Of a stretch of DNA of 64,000 nt, positions 1-9,433 are shown one piece after another. Origin of the DNA: Halichondria panicea. Its lineage: Eukaryota; Porifera; Demospongiae; Suberitida; Halichondriidae. Location: NCBI RefSeq assembly GCF_963675165.1, contig NC_087393.1, positions 5,253,202 through 5,317,201 on the forward strand. Direction: 5' to 3'. The first letter of the stretch is position 1, and every line of letters starts with the position of its first letter. The position numbers and the translations under genes were made by a program. The notes under the pieces were generated by a model. It searched no databases. It saw only the letters and a program-made list of their open reading frames with translations, and was not told the origin of the DNA.

Positions 1-373
1 AGCTGCCAGAGCATGCATGCAGTTAACACGAAGATTAAAACTGGAAGAAACTCTCATGCACTGCATGGTATTTTATACGTTTGCACATTGCTGGTGGGTG
101 TAGTATCCAGGCATTGAAGCGTGATTACAACTGATTAAATTTATTTTGAGGGCTCTCAATCAAAAATTTGCACCCATGACAATTTCCCGCTATACGGTAT
201 ACCAAATATGCAAGGTTCCATGAAATGAATCCAATTTCAGTCAAACATCGCATGTTCATAATTACAATAACGCAAATCATACACAACCATATAATACTAT
301 AAAGTCACTAAATAGATATACATATTTATTATGCATGCACTAATTGCACAGTCATTAAATAATGTTCTCTTTG
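1..373. other. 3' flank of the first peptide-precursor gene
   Basis: AT-rich sequence with no convincing exon on either strand. Parts of it (about 210-360) resemble 8100-8257, the 3' flank of the second precursor gene, so the duplication that made the two genes included downstream DNA. The array may continue left of the window. Confidence 0.6.
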
Positions 374-1183
374 CTATTCCAAAGCACCAACAGCATCGTT
401 GAGGATATTTTCTGCAGTAAGCTTGTTAATTTCATTACTTAGCTTGGATATTTTCTTCGCTTTTAAATTAGCAGCTATACTACTATTAAGAATGGCTATC
501 AATTTTCGTTTAGCATTCTGTTCCATTTCAGCTTCTTCTTGCACGGCAGCAGACTCTCTGTTAAGTTCTTCATCCCACAAACCAGCACTACCTAGAAACT
601 TGAGAACGCTTGGAGCATACTTCCCAACAGTGCCTCCAATATCACTCAACAATCCTTCCATTTCAGCTTCTTCTTGTACGGCAGCAGACTCTCTCTCGAG
701 TTCTTCATCCCACAAACCCGCACCACCTAGAAACTTGAGAACAGTTGGACCATACTTCCCAACAGCGCCTCCAATATCACTCAACAATCCTTCCATTTCA
801 GCTTCTTCTTGCACGGCAGCAGACTCTCTGTCGAGTTCTTCATCCCACAAACCCGCACCACCTAGAAACTTGAGAACAGTTGGACCATACTTCCCAACAG
901 CGCCTCCAATATCACTCAGCAATCCTTCCATTTCAGCTTCTTCTTGCACGGCAGCAGACTCTCTGTTAAGTTCTTCATCCCACAAACCCGCACTACCTAG
1001 AAACTTGAGAACAGTTGGAGCATGCTTCCCAACAGCGCCTGCAACATCACTCAACCATCCTTCCATTTTAGCATTGTCTTGCATGGCGGCGAGGAGAGCT
1101 TGAGCTTTGGCTTGTCGGGAGAGGGGGACTGCAATGGCAGAGGTTGCCATGGCGAGCACAGTCACAATGATGAGAGCCTTCAT
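374..1183 (-). CDS. Secreted tandem-repeat peptide precursor, antimicrobial-peptide-like
   Basis: Single-exon gene for 269 residues. Residues 1-18 form a signal peptide (MKALIIVTVL start, cleavage near AIA/VP), followed by a short basic pro-region. Four nearly identical 45-residue units follow. Each starts MEG(L/W)LSD, continues as a Gly-rich amphipathic stretch with two Lys and a GLW end, and closes with an acidic spacer containing DEEL and EEAE. The last about 50 residues are Lys-rich with a different helical sequence. Several short amphipathic peptides separated by acidic spacers is the layout of multi-copy antimicrobial-peptide precursors in other animals; no sequence family is recognised. 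A TATA box lies 92 bp upstream of the ATG. The first 44 residues are identical to those of the gene at 8258-8749. The antimicrobial role is inferred from layout only; a structural or signalling peptide precursor is possible. Confidence 0.8.
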   Translation of the reverse strand: MKALIIVTVLAMATSAIAVPLSRQAKAQALLAAMQDNAKMEGWLSDVAGAVGKHAPTVLKFLGSAGLWDEELNRESAAVQEEAEMEGLLSDIGGAVGKYGPTVLKFLGGAGLWDEELDRESAAVQEEAEMEGLLSDIGGAVGKYGPTVLKFLGGAGLWDEELERESAAVQEEAEMEGLLSDIGGTVGKYAPSVLKFLGSAGLWDEELNRESAAVQEEAEMEQNAKRKLIAILNSSIAANLKAKKISKLSNEINKLTAENILNDAVGALE

Positions 1184-1412
1184 GTCTTCTTATAGCGTCG
1201 GAGAGTTTGGAGCTTCTTGAAGAGGCAGTTGATCGATCTTCAGTGAGTATGATTACTAGACTTTCTGCAACTGCTTTTATACACGGCCATAAATAAAATG
1301 GAATTTCCCTGTGTGGGAAATCTGAAGACACCTAATAATATCAACAACCCTTGTGGCTGCTGAGGAACAATTAAGGAAAGAAGTTCACGTGTGCTGCACC
1401 TCTCCCACACGA
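1184..1412 (-). promoter_or_regulatory. Promoter block of peptide-precursor gene 1: TATA box, kappaB-like site, E-box
   Basis: Reading the minus strand, TATAAAA lies at 1281-1275. GGGAAATTCC, a full match to the kappaB consensus GGGRNNYYCC, lies at 1309-1300 just upstream of the TATA box. A second inverted half (GGGAAA on the plus strand, 1315-1320) follows after a 5-nt gap. A CACGTG E-box lies at 1386-1391. Nearly the whole block recurs at 7310-7490 in front of the lipase gene. Confidence 0.65.
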
Positions 1413-1514
1413 TAACAATTATTAACACTTAAAAATGCAAAAACGTAATTTGTTTTATCTTCTAAAGGCCTGTATATACAAGTGCATGAGTTGGTTAGGA
1501 AGGTTGTTCCCAGC

Positions 1515-2565
1515 CATGCACATCTATAAGCCACCATCACAAGGAAACACACTCCCTCATAAGAGAGGCATGCACATCTATAAGCCACCATCACAAGGAA
1601 ACACACTCCCTCATAAGAGAGGCATGCACATCTATAAGCCACCATCACAAGGAAACACACTCTCCCTCATAAGAGAGCCATGCACATCTATAAGCCACCA
1701 TCACAAGGAAACACACTCCCTCATAAGAGAGCCATGCATCATCTATAAGCCACCATCACAAGGAAACACACTCCCTCATAAGAGAGCCATGAACATCTAT
1801 AAGCCACCATCACAAGGAAACACACTCCCTCTAAGAGAGCCATGCACGTCTATAAGCCACCATCACAAGGAAACACACTCCCTCATAAGAGAGGCATGCA
1901 CATCTATAAGCCACCATCACAAGGAAACACACTCCCTCATAAGAGAGCCATGCACATCTATAAGCCACCATCACAAGGAAACACACTCCCTCATAAGAGA
2001 GGCATGCACATCTATAAGCCACCATCACAAGGAAACACACTCCCTCATAAGAGAGGCATGCACATCTATAAGCCACCATCACAAGGAAACACACTCCCTC
2101 ATAAGAGAGGCATGCACATCTATAAGCCACCATCACAAGGAAACACACTCCCTCATAAGAGAGCCATGCACATCTATAAGCCACCATCACAAGGAAACAC
2201 ACTCCCTCATAAGAGAGCCATGCACGTCTATATATAAGCCACCATCACAAGGAAACACACTCCCTCATAAGAGAGCCATGTACATCTATATATAAGCCAC
2301 CATCACAAGGAAACACACTCCCTCATAAGAGAGCCATGCACATCTATAAGCCACCATCACAAGGAAAAACACTCCCTCATAAGAGAGCCATGCACATCTA
2401 TAAGCCACCATCACAAGGAAACACACTCCCTCATAAGAGAGCCATGCACGTCTATATATAAGCCACCATCACAAGGAAACACACTCCCTCATAAGAGAGC
2501 CATGTACATCTATATATAAGCCACCATCACAAGGAAACACACTCCCTCATAAGAGAGCCATGCAC
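1515..2565. repeat. Minisatellite, 54-bp unit, about 19 copies
   Basis: Unit begins CATGCACATCTATAAGCCAC and ends in CTCATAAGAGAG. Copies start at 1515, 1569, 1623 and onward, with small variants (TATATATAAG insertions, GGC/GCC swaps). Because 54 is a multiple of three, frames stay open on both strands; the resulting open frames are not considered genes. Two more copies occur at 7577-7688 in the same position relative to the duplicated promoter. Confidence 0.95.
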
Positions 2566-2571
2566 ATGCAA

Positions 2572-3240
2572 CTCTATATTTATACAGCGATTTACATATT
2601 TATCCAGGGATGCAACTCTATACATCCAGCGATGGTAGGTCATTCATCAAGTGATGAATAAAAGCTTAGGGTCAAAGGTAATTACTTTATCCCGTGGTCT
2701 TTAATCAAAATACGCATGCACATACATGGGCAGTAATTGGTTCTCATCCGGTACCAGTTAACAGCAGGGAGCAGGCAAAAGGATTGCTCCCTATACATGC
2801 ATGGTGGGGGCACTTGGTGGGGGCACTGTGACAGTGGCGGCTGGTTCCGCTTGGCCTGACGCCCACGTTTTGCAAAAATCTTACACATATCTTACATACA
2901 TATCTTATATCTTACTTACGGTGTCCTACACACCTAAAGAATGACTATAGGGTGGACATGCCATGCAATGCAAACGTGTTAGGGCAGGGCTTTCAGAACC
3001 TGCTTGCTCCTAAACCCCAAACCATTGTTAAATCCTCCTCTTCTGTAGGGGAACATAATTATTATTTCAGTCACGAATTTCTCTCTGTCTATACATATGC
3101 ATGTACTCTGCTGCGGGATAAAGTAACCTTTGAACCCTAAACTCGTATTCATCGCTGGATGAATGACCTATCATCGCTGGATGTAAAGAGTTGCATCCCT
3201 AGAAATATGTACATCGCTGCATGTGGATAAATATTGAGTT
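2572..3240. mobile_element. Terminal-inverted-repeat element, non-autonomous
   Basis: About 125 bp at 2572-2695 recurs as its reverse complement at about 3112-3238. Shared stretches include the TCCAGCGATG motif, GGTCATTCATC, and the TTAGGGTCAAAGGTAA / TTACCTTTGAACCCTAA pair. The arms enclose about 415 bp without a transposase frame. A non-autonomous DNA transposon or large fold-back element fits. Target-site duplications were not resolved because the minisatellite abuts the left arm. Confidence 0.7.
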
Positions 3241-5543
3241 ACTTTGCTTGATCATTTTAATGCATCGCTTGATAAATGAAAGCACCGCAGGTGCTGATGC
3301 CTCGGTGGAGATGCCAAAGCTACATAACATAACATAAAGCTACTAATAGCAGTCCAATCATGCATGCAAACTCAAAGAGTGGGTAATGATCGACCATGAT
3401 TGTTGTTAAAAACGATCGATGCCAAAAGTTCAAGCCTAAAATTACTGGCTGCCGTCTGCAGAGCCTTGCATGCAGCTCTCTTCTCACTCTTGCAGCTACC
3501 AATAGCTATAGCGTTCTAGTGCAGAGCTAACTATACTAAGTAGAGTAGCAACATTCAGTAAACAAGTTTGGCTACGTGCTCTTCTGCATGAAAAGGCTGC
3601 AATGGCATTCGAAGTAAGCAAAACTAGGCATAACTCAAGAACGAAGTATTATTTTGCAAATCCACAAATTAAAATCCAAGTAAATATGACTATAGAAGCC
3701 TATCTCTTACTCGCACTTGATTCATCCTTGAGCAACTGTAGCAGTCTATACATGCACAGACACACACACACACAAACACACTACCGTATATCTCGCTTGC
3801 GCATGCGCACCGAGGCATAAATACCGCCTGCAGTTGGAACTGATCAACAATTTTGAAACAAACAGCTAACCATAGCATGCTGCATGCTGCAGAAAGGCTG
3901 CTATATATATATATATATGTATAATTATATTCAGCAAAATTTAAACACGCCGGCAAAAACCTTTCTACGGTCATTCCGCGAAAGTTTATACCCACATACG
4001 GTATACACATGCACAGATGGTACCACCCCACCCCCACCCACACCCACACCACAAAGCCAAAATGAACCGTAAAATTCTTAGAAATGTTTCGTATTAACAA
4101 TATACATATACACCATATATGATTATTTGTCCAGTTCATGTAAACAAATAATCATACCATAATTATTACACTTATGCGAGTGAAAAACCGAGCCAAATCA
4201 GCAGAAAAATTGAATCTTTGCGATCTAACTATATATATTGTGTCCTGGCCCAAGGATCATGTGTAATTACTAGTACTATATTTTTTGCAATTGATCAACC
4301 TTGGCAACGTTCGCATATGCACATACTCGCTACACATTCTCTAGTAATAATTATGGTACTATATAGACACATTGTATTCAGTTGATCCCTCTGCATTAGC
4401 TATAGGCAGTCCTTGCATCACAGCTTCAGGATTCAGGATAAGAATGAGAAGAGATGGAGCAACTTCAGCAGCTTGTCACCTCTAGTTTAGTTCTCTCTAT
4501 ACACGGTAACCCGGCACAACACACAATGCTTAACCGCTGTTATTCAGCAAAGATTAGTTAGCAATTTCACGGTGAACGGCCAATTAATTACATACATTGC
4601 TATCGCTATAACCAAGAGTGCATAACATTATCTAAGCTATTGTTAGACACTAAAAGTCTAAGATCTACATGGGAAGTACATGGGAAAAGTGCCTCAGAGC
4701 AGGTATACTATGGGACTTAGTATACCAGTCCTGCAACTTACTTAGTATTATACCTATATAGTATTCCGTTGTCAAGTAATTGTATTGTATAGTCAAGCCT
4801 CGAGGGCAAGGTTTACGCATGCACACTAGATCTAAATGAGTTTTGTCGGTGTCCATGCGATTTAGAAGCCCTCAACCACTTGTATATATAGTACCCTCGC
4901 TATACGCTCGGGATACTAAATCAGTGCTTTTGGGCTTCTATATAAACTCCAAAACAATTTACCGCTAAGCAACTTGCTAATTGCTGAATTCTGCAGCCTT
5001 TCTATTTTGTAACCGTCCTGGCTGATACTTAATTTGTATCCCAAGGATACACTTAGTTGAACTGAAGGTCACTGAGCCAATTAGTCTTTTATTAGATATG
5101 ATGATCAGAATAATTATGAATATTCAGAGTTTTCAATTCGGTTAATATAGTAATCCAATCAGTATACTGTATATTCTGAGAGATGTAGTATATACCATAC
5201 TGAAAACGTTGTATGCTATCCTATACAGAACATCTGCGCATCAGTGCATGCATGAACATCTTCAAAACTCCAAAGTTGGTAATTCATCCCGAGTATATTG
5301 GTCTCCGTACTTATAGTATATCAATGTCCTGCCAATTATCAACCCATCTAAGTTACAGAATGTGATGATTAGTATTAGTACAAACATTTAAGTAATGGTA
5401 ATAAATTAATTCCTGTTTACTATATAGCTATATAGACCACTAGAATCGATCACTATATAGAACATTATGCGCCATATATTCTAATTATCTACAGTATTAA
5501 TTGTTATTCTCATTCTCTATTATAATTATATAATTCAGAGAGT
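3241..5543. other. Non-coding stretch between repeat element and lipase gene
   Basis: About 2.3 kb of AT-rich DNA with short CA tracts (about 3761-3780), an AT dinucleotide run (3903-3919) and many ATGCATGC words. Short open frames here have no recognisable protein features and no plausible splice partners. I looked in particular for the missing 3' exons of CHTF18 on the minus strand and saw none. Confidence 0.5.
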
Positions 5544-7193
5544 TTAGCTCCAAATTTTATCCTTTGGCCCACCGACTTTACGTTTCGAAGGCGCCCCAAC
5601 TATTGCACCAATGTCTTCAAGAACTTTGCTGTTAGACACAATCTTGGAATGATTTACTTTGCTGAAGGTCTTGTACTGGAAAGAATATTTGGAAGGCATA
5701 CTTGACCACCTGTGACATACCCTAGAGCTAATAGTGTTTACTGATCCGTCCCCGTCACCGTTCTTAACAACTGGTCGCAAGCCAATAGCATTGCTAGGTG
5801 TCAGATCTTTTGAATAGGTGAATTTTTCCGGGGTAGGTACACCAACTCCATAGAAACAGTACGTTGGTACATTGGGAGCGGGGTAGTCTGATACTAGACT
5901 TTGCACGCCTTGAAAAGCCCGATAAACATTTGGAGCATTGAGGTCCCGAAACAGCTGTTCATAATCGTTAGCTGAGTACGTTTTGGACGGTGTTGATATG
6001 AGAGCAACGTTGCCAAACACTGAGGGCTTCGGAAACAGCCAAGGAATACTCTCGAATGTACGACCAATCGGAACAATAAAGTCGCTGATCAAACCGTACG
6101 CAAATAACAGCAAGTCAGGAATACCATGGTAACCAGATACGACACTTTGAACAGTCGCTGCACCACCAGACCAAGCAGCTGATAGTGTAACGTACGCATG
6201 GATGTACTTGTCCTTCCATGCTTGGTTAATCCCACTGAAGCCGGTCAGAAAGTGCAGGGAAACGAGACCACCCATACTGTGTACGACCAGGGTCACCTTA
6301 GTATTGCCGTTGGTTTTGTACATGTCTTCAATCATCGACTTGAGACGATGGAAGTATCCTCTCTTCTCAAGCTCATCTGTTACGATATTGAATAACGAGG
6401 TTACCTCAACACTTATAATAGTATAGCTATAGCTGGAGGTTTCTTATAAGCTTTACACCAAATTACCCTCTCACTGAAAGCAATACTATATAATTCTTTT
6501 CTTTGGTGTCTTACCTGCAGCCAATCTCCAGTCATAAGGAGCCCCTCGAATAGTCTCTCCTCTTTTGTAGCCTCGATCGACAAAGTATTTCACCGTGTCG
6601 TGAAAATATGGGAGTATATTTTTCATAATTCCAGGGTCGAGATATTCGACACTCGATGTCCCGCCAAATCCAGGAACACGGATCTCCACTTTAGTATTGT
6701 TGTGGTAGGAGTTGGTATTTGCGTTGTATCTCAATCTGTTAAATAGATGTGATAAAACTTATCTAGTGATGTCACTGAGACTAACAATAACAAAATTTAA
6801 TGCTAACACTTGAAGTGTTACATAGCTAAAATAATAAGCTGCATTGCCATTACTTACGGCAGCTCTCTCTTTGCACAAATATTGTAGAGGGAGAGTCGTA
6901 ATGGAGATATCCATAGCTTCTTGTATTCGAGACGAGTCGAACACAAGGAGGTCTGATCCTTAACTTGGAGTTGGGAACCCATCACACCCGGAACTAAACA
7001 TGAGATTGTGTGTAGAAAGACACAATCATTAGATTTACATTCAAAGAATAAAAAAAAATGTTGCACTCAAATACGTGGAGACATAATTGAACCTATTTCA
7101 CTTACTGAGGACAATGGGTGATGGGGTAGCCTCACATTGCTCGAGTAGTATCACCATAGCAACACACAACACCAACGCTAGCAGCTGCCTCAT
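5544..7193 (-). CDS. Secreted LCAT/PLA2G15-family phospholipase/acyltransferase
   Basis: Four exons (7106-7193, 6858-6993, 6515-6735, 5544-6376) join in phase to 425 residues. A signal peptide (MRQLLALVL start) is followed by the family landmarks: PGVMGSQL, RVPGFGG, RGAPYDWR, and the nucleophile elbow VHSMGG with Ser182 as the likely catalytic serine. GDGDGSVN (Asp) and NHSKI (His) complete the expected triad. The closest known group is lysosomal phospholipase A2 (PLA2G15) and LCAT, which cleave or transfer the sn-2 acyl chain of phospholipids in lysosomes or outside the cell. The gene sits between two defence-peptide-like genes, and its upstream region is a copy of the promoter of the first one. 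Co-expression with them is therefore an inference; a role in host lipid turnover is the alternative. Confidence 0.92.
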
Positions 7194-7490
7194 TGCTTCA
7201 ACTATTATTCAACTGATTGTAAAGCCAGTGAAACTTGAAACTATTCATACACGGACTTGTGTAATATAAGCTATGAAAAGTAACTGAAAAACATGCATAT
7301 GTTTGGAGCTCTTGCCGAATATCATTAGTGAGTATGATGCTAGACTTTTTGCAGCTGTTTTTATACACGGCCATGAATAAAAAGGGGATATCCCTGCGTG
7401 GGAAATCTGAAGACACCTAATAATATCAACAGCCTTTGTGGCTGCTGAGAAACAAGGAAAGAAGTTCACGTGTGCTGCACCTCTCCCCCA
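7194..7490 (-). promoter_or_regulatory. Lipase promoter, duplicate of peptide-gene promoter, with kappaB-like site
   Basis: Minus-strand TATA box at 7365-7358. The decamer at 7385-7394 reads GGGATATCCC, a palindrome that also fits GGGRNNYYCC, although its core differs from the site at 1300-1309. A CACGTG E-box lies at 7467-7472. About 7310-7490 is closely similar to 1230-1412. Confidence 0.65.
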
Positions 7491-7576
7491 TTACTCTAAT
7501 GCAAACACCAAGAATTTTCAATTGTTTTCTGTTCTATATACAAGTGCATGAGTTGGTTAGGAAGGTTGTTCCCAGC

Positions 7577-7688
7577 CATGCACATCTATAAGCCACCATC
7601 ACAAGGAAACACACTCCCTCTTAAGAGAGGCATGTACATCTATAAGACACCATCACAAGGAAACACACTCCCTCATAAGAGAGGCATG
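7577..7688. repeat. Two copies of the 54-bp minisatellite unit
   Basis: Same unit as 1515-2565, again placed just upstream of the duplicated promoter block. The duplication therefore spans promoter plus repeat edge. Confidence 0.9.
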
Positions 7689-8257
7689 TCCCACAAGCTA
7701 GGGCCTTGTTACTAGACAGTTGTTTCCTTCTCCTATATACAGTTTCCTTGACTAGTTAATTCCGGGAAATGTATTTTTACACAACCCTTAAAGCTGCTAA
7801 GTGTAGACACAGATGTTAGTAATACCCCTCCCCCCCAAAGATACTTTTACAATCATAGAAGACAAGGGGGGGGGGGGGGGGTAGATTGTTATAATTATGA
7901 GGAGATATTTAGCACGTAATCATTCTTCCCACAGTTTGCCCTGTACTGTGGACTCTCCCTCTCCTGGATCAACAGTATGTAAGTTGTGTTTGCACGCGGC
8001 TAGTGTAGGAACTCGTACACTAATTGTAGGAAATAGACAGCATTAAAATAATTATAAGACATCATGAAGATGGTTTATATGATCAAGTTATACCATACAT
8101 CATGGAGTGAATCCAATTTCAGACCAAACACTGTTCCGGCACAACAATAATGTAATTCATATAAAATTATACACAACTATACTGTAATATCTATCTAAAG
8201 CAAAATTATACGTGCACATAATTATATGCACTAATAGCACAGTCATCAAACATGCAT
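7689..8257. other. Non-coding flank with a 16-base G run
   Basis: No exon seen. It contains a C run and a pure G run at about 7866-7881. From about 8090 it becomes similar to the flank at 210-373, marking the 3' side of the duplicated peptide gene. Confidence 0.6.
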
Positions 8258-8749
8258 TTATAATATGCATAGTTTTACAGTAACTTTGTCATCGTCGTCG
8301 TCGTCGTTGTTGTTGTGACGAAGTTCCAATTTCGTTGTTTTACAAATTTCATCGGAATAAGGAAAATAATTAGAACTGTCAGAATCCGAAACATCTGAAA
8401 CATCGAAATGGTTGTTATTTTCATCCGAAAGATCGAGAGAATCAGCAGATTGGTCAGGAACCCTGCCAAGAGAATGAGATCGCACTCCTCCTTCAGGTTT
8501 CTCTGGCTGTAGGTCTAAACTTTTTGTTTGTACTCTAACAACTCCTCCATTGAGTAGCCTCAGGCCATCCCTCAACATGGTGGGGTCCAGTTTCTTAAGG
8601 AATCCTCCAATATCCCTCAGCCATCCTTCCATTTTAGCATTGTCCTGCATGGCGGCAAGGAGAGCTTGAGCTTTGGCTTGTCGGGAGAGGGGGACTGCAA
8701 TGGCAGAGGTTGCCATGGCAAGCACAGTCACAATGATGAGAGCTTTCAT
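8258..8749 (-). CDS. Secreted peptide precursor, diverged paralogue of the 374-1183 gene
   Basis: Single exon, 163 residues. Residues 1-44 (signal peptide, pro-region and the first MEGWL) are identical to the gene at 374-1183; the rest is almost unrelated. Next comes a basic amphipathic stretch (RDIGGFLKKLDP region), a linker, then an acidic Asp/Ser-rich tail with a DDDDDD run. There is one peptide unit instead of four. Signal and pro-region are frozen while the mature part changes, as in frog-skin and other defence-peptide families. The gene has a TATA box 90 bp upstream but lacks the upstream kappaB-like part seen in the other two promoters. Function is inferred. Confidence 0.78.
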   Translation of the reverse strand: MKALIIVTVLAMATSAIAVPLSRQAKAQALLAAMQDNAKMEGWLRDIGGFLKKLDPTMLRDGLRLLNGGVVRVQTKSLDLQPEKPEGGVRSHSLGRVPDQSADSLDLSDENNNHFDVSDVSDSDSSNYFPYSDEICKTTKLELRHNNNDDDDDDKVTVKLCIL

Positions 8750-8860
8750 GTCTTCTTATAGCCTCGAAGAGTTTGGAGCTTCTTGAAGGGCAGTTGATCA
8801 ATCTTTAATGAGTAAGACGCTAAACTTTCTACAGCTGCTTTTATACACGGACATGAATGA
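8750..8860 (-). promoter_or_regulatory. Promoter of peptide-precursor gene 2, TATA box only
   Basis: TATAAAA on the minus strand at 8845-8839, with the same 5' leader as gene 1. Similarity stops just upstream of the TATA box, so the kappaB-like decamer and E-box are absent. Confidence 0.6.
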
Positions 8861-9031
8861 ATGAAAGACTGCACATACCAACAGCCCTTGTGGCTATAAT
8901 ACTTCCAGAATAAATTGAGTGAAAGTACTTGCTTCCATATAATAATCTACTTCTCTTTACACCCACACACCATATACTTTCAGCAATACAATAACAACGG
9001 TCTTAGCTTGCCTAGCCATACTATATAAATG

Positions 9032-9078
<47 letters not shown>

Positions 9079-9433
9079 GGAGCTAGGGCGTACGCGTAAC
9101 TTGTAGAAGTATAAAGAAGGAAATAAAGATATCAATGTATTGTCAGGGAAAGAGTGCTTGATTCTATCCATGCATGCACACCTCTTTCCCTGACAATACA
9201 TTGAGTATGCATGCATGTACATGGACACAATACATGTTCCAACCATATTCTCGGTTAAAAATATAACAATGTATACGCCTAAATTAACATTAGTGCATGA
9301 TCTTTCCCAATTAATGCCTGCACATGCATGTATATAGGAAGCTGCTACTACACACAAGAGATGGTATAATGTACTGCATTAAAGCTGTGCTACAAATGTT
9401 AAAGTGGTGACCCACTGCAAGTAAGTAACTCAC
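8861..9433. other. Intergenic or intronic stretch with CA tract and hairpin
   Basis: Contains a pure CA tract (about 9032-9077) and the perfect hairpin at 9133-9203. No coding sequence was found that would continue CHTF18. Confidence 0.6.
9133..9203. repeat. Perfect 22-bp inverted repeat with 27-nt loop
   Basis: Positions 9133-9154 are exactly complementary to 9182-9203, and the stem extends imperfectly outwards. The size fits a small-RNA precursor hairpin or the ends of a very short MITE. No flanking evidence decides between them. Confidence 0.6.

Noticed and set aside
399-1103. Long plus-strand open frame opposite the peptide-precursor gene
   Set aside because: It is the antisense shadow of the four 135-bp coding repeats; it has no plausible protein features, whereas the minus strand has a signal peptide and a paralogue.
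1435-2295. Open frames of 18-residue repeats across the minisatellite
   Set aside because: The 54-bp period keeps frames open on both strands; no signal peptide, splice context or paralogue supports coding.
1515-2565. CRISPR-like array
   Set aside because: Units are contiguous with no unique spacers, and the DNA is eukaryotic.
3690-4139. 149-residue minus-strand open frame
   Set aside because: Composition is driven by simple repeats (CA tract, AT run); no domain, no splice partner and no similarity to neighbours.
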